Under the pieces are notes generated by a model that was not told where the DNA came from, did no database searches, and saw only the letters and a program-made list of their open reading frames with translations. DNA of 38,717 bases from Dyadobacter sp. CY312 (GTDB lineage: Bacteria; Bacteroidota; Bacteroidia; Cytophagales; Spirosomataceae). Position 1 is the first letter of the stretch. Every line of letters starts with the position of its first letter. Below, one piece after another: positions 1 to 7,428 of this stretch. The stretch spans positions 1 to 38,717 of the forward strand of contig NZ_JAJUXG010000035.1 in NCBI RefSeq assembly GCF_021390535.1. The letters are read 5' to 3'. A program made the position numbers and the translations under genes.

Positions 1-170
1 AATATACCGTATCATCTTCCGTTTCCTGGCTATTTTTGGCCAATATTCAGTTGATGTTACAACGAATAAACTCTGTAAGCGAAACTTAATTCCCAAACAC
101 ACTCTAAGTGTACCCCATTTGTATTTCTTCATCCGTCTATAATTTCTGTTTTCCCCGTTGCTACCCGATA

Positions 171-209
171 AAAAGCAAACCTCTTCTTATACGTACAAAG
201 AGAGGTTTG
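171..209 (-). terminator. Rho-independent terminator after the short AraC gene
   Basis: A perfect 9-bp stem (CAAACCTCT at 176-184 pairing with AGAGGTTTG at 201-209) is followed, on the minus strand, by CTTTTTATC. It lies about 40 nt past the stop of the minus-strand AraC gene, which fits its terminator. Bases 1-170 to the left hold no gene that I can support. Confidence 0.7.
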
Positions 210-246
210 TTGGAAATATTACATTATAAGTTTATTTTTTTAAGAC

Positions 247-663
247 TTATATTTCGCTTTGTTCCAGCTTCTGCCTTCTGATAATTTCCAGCTTATTTTT
301 TCTGATTTCCTTAAAATAGGTGGACGTGAATCCTGTATACTTTTTTAGCGTGTTGGACAACGAAGAGGGATTATTGTATCCCAGTGCGATTGCTATCTGC
401 TTAAATGATTGTTCGGTATAGACCAACAGTTCTTTTACTTTTTCTACCAAGCGAATTGCAAAAACCCTTTCAGGTGTAACTCCATATTCAGACAAAAATA
501 GATTACTGAATGTATTATAATCTACTTTTAATTCATTGGAAATCTGCGTAGAAAAAACTAAATATTTCCCCGTATCTAATCGGATCTGGATGATTTTATC
601 CGCTACATTTTTTACTTTGCTAAATATCTCTGAACGATCATTGACTAACTTTATATGTAACAT
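247..663 (-). CDS. Short AraC-family DNA-binding protein lacking a sensor domain
   Basis: A 138-residue protein whose C-terminal ~95 residues form an AraC-type double helix-turn-helix (VEKVKELLVY, then IAIALGYNNPSSLSNTLKKYTG). It aligns along its whole length with the C-terminal two thirds of the HMA-AraC regulator at 4170-4733 (shared VEKVKELLVY / IEKVKELLVY block, TGxTxxxFKxxRxxK ending), but the N-terminal HMA metal-binding domain is absent. The frame stays open upstream of the ATG only to a TGA at 715-717. The codons between (ELNLNLKAEV) could still align with the linker of the larger paralogue, so this looks like a gene that lost its sensor half. The role is probably transcriptional control of the metal cluster, but no effector domain remains. 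Identity to the paralogue is moderate, so the split is not recent. Confidence 0.75.
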   Translation of the reverse strand: MLHIKLVNDRSEIFSKVKNVADKIIQIRLDTGKYLVFSTQISNELKVDYNTFSNLFLSEYGVTPERVFAIRLVEKVKELLVYTEQSFKQIAIALGYNNPSSLSNTLKKYTGFTSTYFKEIRKNKLEIIRRQKLEQSEI

Positions 664-718
664 AACTTCTGCTTTAAGATTGAGATTCAGTTCCTTTGGA
701 ATATCAGTCGTAATTCAA

Positions 719-753
719 AATTTCAGGGATGACATATTGCTATCCCTGAAATT
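719..753 (-). terminator. Hairpin terminator after the small HMA gene
   Basis: Perfect 12-bp inverted repeat: AATTTCAGGGAT at 719-730 and ATCCCTGAAATT at 742-753, with an 11-nt loop. It sits 40 nt beyond the stop of the minus-strand HMA gene and separates it from the short AraC gene. The T-run on the minus strand is modest (AAATTTTGAATT). Confidence 0.65.
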
Positions 754-792
754 AACTTCATTATATAGCACCCAAACAGCTGGCCGATCAGC

Positions 793-1011
793 TTAAATGT
801 TTTTCTCCACAATCGCTTCGACTTTATAGCCGGCTTTTTCAACAGCCTCTACCAGCGCTGCTAACACTTCGTTGCTTTCAACAGAAATAGATAATTTTCC
901 CGCTTCTAATTTTTCAATTTCAACGTCTTCAATATTTTTTACTGAACCATTTACTCTTGCCTGGCAATGTGCACTTTGCATATCAGGTATGCTTAATTCT
1001 AGATTTTTCAT
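793..1011 (-). CDS. Small HMA-fold metal-binding protein with SxHC site
   Basis: A 72-residue protein with the ferredoxin-like heavy-metal-associated fold (pattern of MKNLELSIPDM at the first strand, GYKVEAI at the end). The usual MxCxxC loop is replaced by DMQSAHC, leaving one cysteine (C16) next to a histidine (H15). It may be a copper or other soft-metal chaperone partnering the ATPase at 1664-4081, whose first HMA domain has the same SxHC variant. The frame extends to an ATG at 1035, but that codon overlaps the -7-like element TAAATTTG (1040-1033, minus strand). I therefore chose the ATG at 1011, which begins directly with the first HMA strand. The gene has its own terminator and apparently its own promoter. 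Confidence 0.75.
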   Translation of the reverse strand: MKNLELSIPDMQSAHCQARVNGSVKNIEDVEIEKLEAGKLSISVESNEVLAALVEAVEKAGYKVEAIVEKNI

Positions 1012-1032
1012 GTTATATTTTTTTATGTTGTA

Positions 1033-1097
1033 CAAATTTACGCATTGCCTTGTGGCTATTAATTACGCTATTACCTGTATGATTTGTGAGATTTACT
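1033..1097 (-). promoter_or_regulatory. Candidate metal-responsive promoter of the small HMA gene
   Basis: On the minus strand TAAATTTG (1040-1033) matches the Bacteroidota -7 consensus TAnnTTTG. No TTTG -33 element is found at the usual spacing. Farther upstream lies GATTTGTGAGATTTACT (plus strand, 1081-1097), containing two GATTTR hexamers 9 nt apart. Nearly the same 17-mer stands in front of the ATPase gene at the same 48-nt distance from its -7-like element. An upstream direct repeat with a missing -33 is typical of an activator-dependent promoter, and the AraC proteins nearby are obvious candidates (inference). Confidence 0.5.
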
Positions 1098-1151
1098 GAT
1101 TGAGGATTCAGCAAACAGTTAGCAAAAGAAGCGCCACATTTAACCAACTTC

Positions 1152-1193
1152 CAAAAGAAAAAACGGCGGCCAGGAAATCATGGAACCGCCGTT
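1152..1193 (-). terminator. Rho-independent terminator of the ATPase-lipoprotein operon
   Basis: Stem AACGGCGG (1162-1169) with CCGCCGTT (1186-1193), 16-nt loop, followed on the minus strand by TTTTTTCTTTT. This is a textbook intrinsic terminator 38 nt after the lipoprotein stop codon. Confidence 0.85.
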
Positions 1194-1230
1194 CTGCAAA
1201 TGCACTAAATCGTTTCTGAAATTATAAATA

Positions 1231-1614
1231 TCACTTCCCTTTGACAGCAGGAATTTTATATTCGTCAAGACTGGTTACTCTTACACTATCTATTCCTTCC
1301 AATGGCCAGGTAATGGGTATCATGGTCATGTAATCGCACTTAGGGCATTTGTCCCCTTCTGAGCCAATCATTTCCTTATGCGCGGGACAACCAGTGATAA
1401 AGTTTCCATTCTTATCGAGCGCCTGGCCAAGTTCATTTTCATACTTGTTCATTTTCGCACTTGCCACTTTTTTCTCTACAACCTCAGCGTGATTATGCCC
1501 ATCGCCGGCGTTATGGCTTTGTGCCACTTTTGCTTTTTTATTATCAGTATCGCAGGAAGAAGCAAATATTGCTAGTGATGCGAATACTGCTATCATGAAT
1601 TTATTCAGTTTCAT
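1231..1614 (-). CDS. Heavy-metal-binding lipoprotein
   Basis: A 127-residue protein with a signal peptide and lipobox ending at C21 (IFASSC), so a probable membrane-anchored lipoprotein. The mature part begins with a histidine-rich stretch (HNAGDGHNHAE) and then carries CPAHKEMIGSEGDKCPKC. The latter is a variant of the heavy-metal-binding (HMBD) motif, in which a CPMHP-type pair and a CxxC pair are separated by a short loop. It lies 49 nt behind the P1B ATPase and ahead of a strong terminator, so the two are likely co-transcribed. A periplasmic or outer-membrane copper sequestration role is inferred from context. The exact metal cannot be read from the sequence. Confidence 0.75.
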   Translation of the reverse strand: MKLNKFMIAVFASLAIFASSCDTDNKKAKVAQSHNAGDGHNHAEVVEKKVASAKMNKYENELGQALDKNGNFITGCPAHKEMIGSEGDKCPKCDYMTMIPITWPLEGIDSVRVTSLDEYKIPAVKGK

Positions 1615-1663
1615 TTTGATTACTATTAATTTATGTTACAAAACTTACAGCCCTTTTTTGAAT

Positions 1664-4081
1664 TTACTTTTTCCATTTCAAGCGCAGGCTGTTACTTACA
1701 ACACTTACACTACTCAAAGCCATTGCAGCACCGGCAATCATTGGGTTTAACAAGAAACCGTTGATTGGATACAATATTCCGGCAGCAAGAGGAATACCGA
1801 TTACATTGTAAATAAATGCCCAGAACAGATTTTGCTTAATGGTAGCCACTGTTTGTTTAGACAAACGTATTGCCTGCGGGATCTTCGTAAGGTCTGATGA
1901 AATGATAGTCATTTTGGCTACGTCCATAGCAATGTCGCTGCCTTTGCCCATGGCAATACTTACATCCGCTGTTGCCAGGGCTGTACTGTCATTGATTCCG
2001 TCGCCAACCATGGCTACAATTTTTCCTTTGCTTTGGAGTTCTTTCACAAAGTCTGCTTTGTGTTGAGGCAAAACTTCGGCTTTGTAATGCAGGATACCTG
2101 TTTGCTCAGCAATCGCCTTGGCAGTGGACTCATTATCGCCCGTAAGCATGTACAATTCAATGCCCATTTCCTGCATTTCTTTAATTGCCTGAACCGATGT
2201 TTCTTTAATCTTATCGGAAATAGCGATCACGGAAAGCGCCTGTTTGCTGTCTGCAAACCAGATCACAGTCTTGGATTGTTTGCTCCATTCATCGGCCTGT
2301 TGTTGCAATTGTCCCTCAATCGTAATGTTATTTTCTGTCAATAGTTTTTTATTACCTACAAAATAGGTTTCACCGTTGTGATCTGCCTTGGCGCCTTTAC
2401 CCGTAATACTATCAAACATTGATAATGGGGTGATAGCTACACCTTCCAGCTGTTTCACCACTGCCTCCGCCAACGGGTGCTCCGATTGCTTTTCAATACT
2501 GAGCAACACATTTTTGGTTGTATCATCATTGTGCAGCCATTGGATACCTGTAACCTGCGGTCTTCCCTCGGTTATTGTTCCTGTTTTGTCTAAAACAATC
2601 GCATTCACCTTCTTGGCCAATTCCAGACTTTCTGCATCTTTAATCAAAATGCCGTTTTCTGCACCTTTACCAACACCCACCATAATTGCAGTAGGTGTAG
2701 CAAGGCCCAAAGCACAAGGACAAGCAATAACCAAAACCGTAACGGCTGCTAACAATCCCTGTACTACACCGTTATCACCGCCAAGAACAAGCCACAAAAC
2801 AAAGGTGAGGATGGCAATGCCAATTACCACGGGAACAAAAATGCCCGCTATTTTATCTACCAGTTTTTGCACGGGTGCTTTACTTCCCTGAGCATCCTGC
2901 ACCATTTTAATAATTTGGGCAAGCATGGTTTCTTTACCTACTTTAACCGCCTTGAACTGAAAACTTCCTTTTTGATTGATTGTTCCGGCAAATACTTTTT
3001 CACCGTCTTGCTTCAATACCGGGACAGGTTCGCCACTCAACATACTTTCGTCCACGTACGAATTACCGGAAGTAACCATTCCGTCGACAGCAATTTTTTC
3101 GCCTGGCTTTACTAACAGTACATCGCCCTCATGTACATCCTCAATGGCTGTTTGTTTTTCTGTTCCGTCTGGCTGTATCACCATCACGGTTTTAGGTTGC
3201 AGGCCCATCAGTTTTTTAATGGCAGTAGACGTGTTCCCTTTGGCTTTTTCTTCCAGTAATTTCCCTAAAAGGATAAAGGCGATCACTACGGCAGCCGCTT
3301 CAAAATAAACGTGTGCATGTAAACCTCTCTGATGCCAGAAATCCATGAACAGCACATTAAAAACACTAAATATGTAGGCGATACCAGTACTCAATGCTAC
3401 CAAAGTATCCATATTGGCAGAGCGGTGTTTGGCCTGCTTCCACGCATTGATAAAAAAGTCTTTACCCAGCCAAAGCACCACAGGTGTTGAGAACGCCCAC
3501 ATAATTTCGTTACCGTAAGGCATATCCATAAAGAACATACCGATGGCTACTACGGGTAATGACAGTATAACCGCCCAGATGGTTTTGTTTTTTAGTGCGC
3601 GGTATTTCTTTTCGTGTATGGCTTCGAGCGTTTCCTGTTGAGCGTTTCCATTTTCAATAAATAAGTCGTACCCGATGGATTGAACTGCCTTTTGAAGCTT
3701 TGTCGCATCCGTCATATTCGGCAAATATTCTACGGTCAGATTTCCCGTGGCAAAATTTACAGAAGAACTGATTACGCCGGGCTGATACTTTACAATGCTT
3801 TCCGCACTCCCAGCGCAGGATGCGCAGGTCATGCCCAGAACCGGAAGGGTGTTTTTTACCGTAGGAACACCGTAGCCAAGGTCTTTAATTGCCGCTACGG
3901 CCTTACCAACCGTTTCATTGTCATCAACGGTAATGGCGGCTCTGTTGTTATTCAGTTCCACCTTGTGCGTTTCCACACCTTTTACCTGTGCCAATCCTTT
4001 TTCAACGATCAATGCGCAGTGTTCACTTTCTACATCTTCTAACGGGATGTAAACAGTTTCTCTATTTTTATTTGTTGCCAT
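1664..4081 (-). CDS. copA: Copper-type P1B ATPase
   Basis: An 805-residue heavy-metal transporting ATPase. From the chosen start it has two N-terminal HMA domains. The first carries an unusual SEHC site (C22), the second a classical GMTCASC (C86, C89). Then follow the membrane helices, actuator loop (SGEPVP), the ion-binding CPC motif (about 454-456), the phosphorylation motif DKTGT (D498), SEHPLAEA (the HP motif of P1B pumps) and GDGINDSTALATADVS. CPC with these flanks is typical of Cu(I) exporters; silver is possible. An upstream ATG at 4120 exists, but a -7-like element (CAATTTTG, 4113-4106 on the minus strand) lies inside that extension. The ATG at 4081 gives MATNKNRE followed directly by the first HMA domain and is preferred. 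It is transcribed with the lipoprotein behind it. Confidence 0.92.
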   Translation of the reverse strand: MATNKNRETVYIPLEDVESEHCALIVEKGLAQVKGVETHKVELNNNRAAITVDDNETVGKAVAAIKDLGYGVPTVKNTLPVLGMTCASCAGSAESIVKYQPGVISSSVNFATGNLTVEYLPNMTDATKLQKAVQSIGYDLFIENGNAQQETLEAIHEKKYRALKNKTIWAVILSLPVVAIGMFFMDMPYGNEIMWAFSTPVVLWLGKDFFINAWKQAKHRSANMDTLVALSTGIAYIFSVFNVLFMDFWHQRGLHAHVYFEAAAVVIAFILLGKLLEEKAKGNTSTAIKKLMGLQPKTVMVIQPDGTEKQTAIEDVHEGDVLLVKPGEKIAVDGMVTSGNSYVDESMLSGEPVPVLKQDGEKVFAGTINQKGSFQFKAVKVGKETMLAQIIKMVQDAQGSKAPVQKLVDKIAGIFVPVVIGIAILTFVLWLVLGGDNGVVQGLLAAVTVLVIACPCALGLATPTAIMVGVGKGAENGILIKDAESLELAKKVNAIVLDKTGTITEGRPQVTGIQWLHNDDTTKNVLLSIEKQSEHPLAEAVVKQLEGVAITPLSMFDSITGKGAKADHNGETYFVGNKKLLTENNITIEGQLQQQADEWSKQSKTVIWFADSKQALSVIAISDKIKETSVQAIKEMQEMGIELYMLTGDNESTAKAIAEQTGILHYKAEVLPQHKADFVKELQSKGKIVAMVGDGINDSTALATADVSIAMGKGSDIAMDVAKMTIISSDLTKIPQAIRLSKQTVATIKQNLFWAFIYNVIGIPLAAGILYPINGFLLNPMIAGAAMALSSVSVVSNSLRLKWKK

Positions 4082-4105
4082 GTCTTTGATTGCTTTTTTG
4101 CAATA

Positions 4106-4170
4106 CAAAATTGATGACATTACTAAAAATAGCTGTTGTAGAATTAGGGAATTGATTTGTAAGATTTACT
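4106..4170 (-). promoter_or_regulatory. Candidate metal-responsive promoter of copA
   Basis: The minus strand holds CAATTTTG (4113-4106), one base off TAnnTTTG, 25 nt before the preferred start codon. The plus strand at 4154-4170 reads GATTTGTAAGATTTACT, one base different from the box at 1081-1097, and both begin exactly 48 nt from the outer edge of their -7-like element. The box abuts the stop codon of the upstream regulator gene. It is a probable activator site for the HMA-AraC protein (inference). Confidence 0.5.
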
Positions 4171-4733
4171 TACACTTTATCCAGTGGCAATCTCTTGTCT
4201 TCACGAACCTGTTTAAAATGACTTGGTGTCAGGCCAGTCACTTTTTTAAACTGATTACTCAGGTAGGCAACACTTGAATAGTTAAGGCGGATGGCGATTT
4301 CGCTTAGAGATAACTCATCATAAACCAAAAGCTCCTTTACCTTTTCAATCTTCTGTGCTATAAAATATTTTTCTATTGTAGTACCCTCCACCTCCGAAAA
4401 CAGATTGGAAAGGTAATTGTAGTCATGGTTGAGTTTTTCACTCAATATATCTGATAGATTGGATTTTACATCATTATCCTGATAATGCACCAGGTCAATA
4501 ATGACATTTTTTATGCCCTCAATAATCCTGCTTTTTTTGTCATCAATCAACTCAAAGCCCAAAGGGACCAAATTTTTACCCAGCAAACTTTTTTGTCCTT
4601 CCAGTAACTCATTTTCAACGATAACTTCCCCCAACTTAACACTTTTGGGTACAATGCCGAGTTTGTCAAGTTCGTTCTGCACTACCGTAATGCAGCGGTT
4701 GCAGACCATATTTTTTATGAAGAGTGTAGTCAT
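4170..4733 (-). CDS. HMA-AraC fusion transcriptional regulator
   Basis: A 187-residue protein joining an N-terminal HMA-like domain (residues 1-70; MVCNRC gives a CxxC pair at C11 and C14) to an AraC-type DNA-binding domain (about 85-183: IEKVKELLVY, IAIRLNYSSVAYLSNQFKKVTGLTPSHFKQ). Such fusions occur beside copper and other metal transport genes in Bacteroidota. The CxxC pair would let it sense a soft metal directly. The copA gene starts 88 nt downstream on the same strand with its own candidate promoter. Sensing of copper in particular is inferred from that neighbour. The 138-residue protein at 247-663 is its sensor-less paralogue. Confidence 0.85.
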   Translation of the reverse strand: MTTLFIKNMVCNRCITVVQNELDKLGIVPKSVKLGEVIVENELLEGQKSLLGKNLVPLGFELIDDKKSRIIEGIKNVIIDLVHYQDNDVKSNLSDILSEKLNHDYNYLSNLFSEVEGTTIEKYFIAQKIEKVKELLVYDELSLSEIAIRLNYSSVAYLSNQFKKVTGLTPSHFKQVREDKRLPLDKV

Positions 4734-5117
4734 GTCAGGTATTGATATACTCCGATAAAATACTGTGAAACTTGTTACAATCAGGGCATCCGCAATATAC
4801 TTCCCTAAAAGTATTTATTAATAGATACCAGCAGATTTATTAAACGAAGTGAATATAACCCATTGATTATTTGGGCAATGCCGCCTCGTGGCTAATTCAC
4901 TTATGCATCACAATGACTTGCGAACCATATACCGAAACATAAAACTTTCAAATATAGGCTTCAACTGAGGTAAAATCGCAGATTAACCTTTTGTTCGCTT
5001 CACTACTGCATTTCCACTTAGTAAAAAATTAAATACCTTTCAGGGAGTTTAGGCCTTATCAACCTGTATCGTTGCGGGCTGATCCGGATTCAAAAATGCA
5101 GCACCCCAAGAAAAACA
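4734..5117. promoter_or_regulatory. Divergent intergenic region between HMA-AraC and AraC genes
   Basis: 384 nt without a gene separate two divergent regulators. At 4883-4894 the sequence GCCTCGTGGCTA, containing the dyad GCC-N4-GGC, closely matches GCCTTGTGGCTA at 1047-1058 in front of the small HMA gene. It is followed in both places, after 20-22 nt, by a GAyTTGyGA stretch (4915-4923 here). That suggests a common regulatory site. I see no convincing full -33/-7 promoter; TACCTTTC at 5034-5041 is the nearest to a -7 for the plus-strand gene. Confidence 0.35.
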
Positions 5118-5873
5118 ATGGATAGTTCACTTCATTATCAATTTGCTCTACCCGAAAAAAGTCTTGACGATTTTGTTGAAAGTTTCTGGATGCTGACGAA
5201 TCATTCGGATACCGAAAAACACGCAGTCATATTGCCCGACGGAAGAGTTGATTTATTCCTTTCCAGGTCTACCTCTGAACCCTTCCATGTTACCTTATTG
5301 GGCATTGGCACTTTACCGGAGCAAGCAAGTATTCCTCCGGGATCTGTAACCTTTGCAATCAGTTTCAAATTACCTGGCGCAGAGTATATTCTCAAATCAC
5401 CCATAGCACATTTACTGGACAAGGCAGAAAATCAGCCGTCTGGTTTTTGGGGATTCGATGAAAATGACCTGCACGACTTTGAGGCCTTCTGCCAGAAGGC
5501 GACACAAAGGCTAAAAACTGAAATACCCCAGGAAATTGATACCAGAAAACTCAAACTCTTTCAACTAATTTACCATTCCAAAGGCGCTCTTTCTGTAAAA
5601 GAATTATCAGAGAATGTTTATTGGAGCAGCCGTCAAATAAACCGCTACTTCAATCAGCAGTTTGGATTGCCTTTAAAATCATACTGCAACATTCTACGTT
5701 TCAGGGCTTCATTTCAGCACATCAAAAACGGAAAGCTTTTTCCTGAAGGAAAATTTAGCGACCAGTCACATTTCATCAGAGAGATTAAAAAGCTGTCCGG
5801 TGTTTTGCCGAAAGATCTTAGTCTAAATCAAAACGACCGATTTATACAATTCTCCACAATTCCCGAAAAGTAA
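5118..5873 (+). CDS. AraC-family regulator with DUF6597-like N-terminal domain
   Basis: A 251-residue protein. Residues 1-130 resemble the sensory half common in Bacteroidota AraC proteins of the DUF6597 type (DDFVESFWML near the start, ILPDGRVDLFLS, IGTLPEQA). Residues 150-240 are the AraC helix-turn-helix pair (LSENVYWSSRQINRYFNQQFGLPLKSY, then FSDQSHFIREIKKLSGVLPKDL). It lies 36 nt upstream of a flavin monooxygenase gene on the same strand, an arrangement that suggests it controls that enzyme. The ligand is unknown. Confidence 0.85.
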   Translation: MDSSLHYQFALPEKSLDDFVESFWMLTNHSDTEKHAVILPDGRVDLFLSRSTSEPFHVTLLGIGTLPEQASIPPGSVTFAISFKLPGAEYILKSPIAHLLDKAENQPSGFWGFDENDLHDFEAFCQKATQRLKTEIPQEIDTRKLKLFQLIYHSKGALSVKELSENVYWSSRQINRYFNQQFGLPLKSYCNILRFRASFQHIKNGKLFPEGKFSDQSHFIREIKKLSGVLPKDLSLNQNDRFIQFSTIPEK

Positions 5874-5909
5874 TTTTGCTCCGTTGAATAATCAAATCAA
5901 AAAACGGAG

Positions 5910-7058
5910 ATGAAACTAAAAAATAAGAAAATCGCAATTGTTGGCGGTGGTCCGGGCGGACTAACGCTTGCCAGACTTCTGCAAAAAAGCGGGGCGGAAG
6001 TTAAAGTTTACGAACGCGACGTGCATAAAGATGTGAGGGTACAGGGGGCAACCCTTGACCTTCATGAAGAGTCTGGCCTGGAGGCACTACAAAGGGCTGG
6101 ATTGCTAAAAGCCTTCTATGAAAACCATCGTCCTGACGCCGGTAAGTTGAGAATTGCCGGAAAGGACGCCACCATTTACCTGGACGACCATGCCCATGAA
6201 AAACCTTTTGCTGAGCACCGTCCGGAAATTGACAGAGGGCCACTGCGGAAAATACTGTTAGGATCATTAAACCCTGAAACTGTTGTGTGGGACAGTTCTT
6301 TTGCGTCGATGCAGAAGAACAATGAAGGTTGGCTGCTGCAATTTAAAGATGGGAGATCGGCCTATGCGGACATTGTCGTGGCTGCCGATGGTGCCAATTC
6401 CAAAATCCGACCTTATATCACCGACATCAGACCGGTGTATTCAGGTATAACCATTGTGGAAGGAAATATTTACAATGCTGAAACGAATGCACCAAATCTT
6501 TATTCGCTGGTAAAGGGCGCCAAGTTGTTTGCTTTCGGGGATGGGCAATCAATAATACTGAGCGCAAAGGGAGATGGCAGTTTATGCTTCTACACCGGTT
6601 GCAAAGTCCCGGAAAATTGGACAGTGCAAAGTGGCATTGACTTTTCCGATAAAACCCAGGTCTTTAACTGGTTCAAAACTGAGTTTGCTTCGTGGAGTAC
6701 AACCTGGCAGGAGTTATTTGATGGAGATGAGATCTGGTGCATTGCCCGCCCACAATATCATTTCCCAATTGACCAGAAATGGACCTCTCAGCCGAATGTA
6801 ACCATGATTGGCGATGCTGCCCACCGCATGCCTCCCTATGCGGGAGAAGGTGTAAATATGGCGATGCAGGACGCTTTCGAATTAGCTGAAAATCTTATGG
6901 GTAATGATTTTAAAACCACCGGGTCGGCCATTGAAAATTTTGAGAAACAAATGCTTTCAAGAACAGCAGAGGTAACTTCCATTACTTTACAAAGCACAGA
7001 GATGTTACACGCAACGGATGCAATTGATCAGATGCTGTCTATGATGAAGGGTCACTAG
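5910..7058 (+). CDS. TetX-like FAD-dependent monooxygenase
   Basis: A 382-residue class A flavoprotein monooxygenase of the UbiH/TetX kind. The Rossmann motif GGGPGG is at 12-17, followed by VYERD (ribose-binding acid) and GATLDLHEESG, a VVAADGANSKIR segment (DG motif) and GDAAHRMPPYAGEGVNMAMQDA (GD motif, G301-D302) that binds the FAD ribityl chain. Length and order match TetX closely, including TLDLH and MPP(F/Y)AG. By my alignment from memory, the residues that contact tetracycline in TetX (Q192, R213, H234) correspond to Glu, Lys and Cys here. Tetracycline inactivation is therefore doubtful and the true substrate is unknown. The AraC gene 36 nt upstream is the likely regulator. Confidence 0.85.
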   Translation: MKLKNKKIAIVGGGPGGLTLARLLQKSGAEVKVYERDVHKDVRVQGATLDLHEESGLEALQRAGLLKAFYENHRPDAGKLRIAGKDATIYLDDHAHEKPFAEHRPEIDRGPLRKILLGSLNPETVVWDSSFASMQKNNEGWLLQFKDGRSAYADIVVAADGANSKIRPYITDIRPVYSGITIVEGNIYNAETNAPNLYSLVKGAKLFAFGDGQSIILSAKGDGSLCFYTGCKVPENWTVQSGIDFSDKTQVFNWFKTEFASWSTTWQELFDGDEIWCIARPQYHFPIDQKWTSQPNVTMIGDAAHRMPPYAGEGVNMAMQDAFELAENLMGNDFKTTGSAIENFEKQMLSRTAEVTSITLQSTEMLHATDAIDQMLSMMKGH

Positions 7059-7166
7059 CCTATAATCAGTAAAATTACTTCTGTAAACTAAGGGCGGGAT
7101 GGGTTTTCGGCTCAGGTAAGATTCAATTTTGAAAGATGTATCCTGGCGGTCATTCTGTCACCGCAT

Positions 7167-7198
7167 GTAGTGGAGAAGCCATCCTAATTCTCCACTAC
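7167..7198. terminator. Perfect hairpin, first of two
   Basis: GTAGTGGAGAA (7167-7177) pairs with TTCTCCACTAC (7188-7198), 11 bp with a 10-nt loop, 109 nt after the monooxygenase stop. No long T-run follows, so it may be a weak terminator, an RNA-stabilising element or half of a small repeat unit with the next hairpin. The rest of the 370-nt gap (7059-7428) shows no gene. Confidence 0.45.
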
Positions 7199-7230
7199 TT
7201 GCATACTCAGCACATGCTGGCTGTAATTCC

Positions 7231-7260
7231 TTATTAGCTGCGCCTTTCCGCAGCTAATAA
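7231..7260. terminator. Perfect hairpin, second of two
   Basis: TTATTAGCTGCG (7231-7242) pairs with CGCAGCTAATAA (7249-7260), 12 bp with a 6-nt loop, only 32 nt after the first hairpin. The fold is very stable, but neither strand has a T-run after it. It could stop transcription from the monooxygenase before the acyltransferase gene. Confidence 0.45.
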
Positions 7261-7428
7261 ATCCAATCCTTGTATGTTTATTTACGCCACATCGCTACAC
7301 AATGAATCAAAGTGCAGACGACAGCAAATAGGCATAGATAAAATCCATACCATTATAAAGATGCATGAGGCATAGTCAAACTGGATGGCATTTTGTAATT
7401 TCCACTTTTAGCCATAACCATGAAATAA

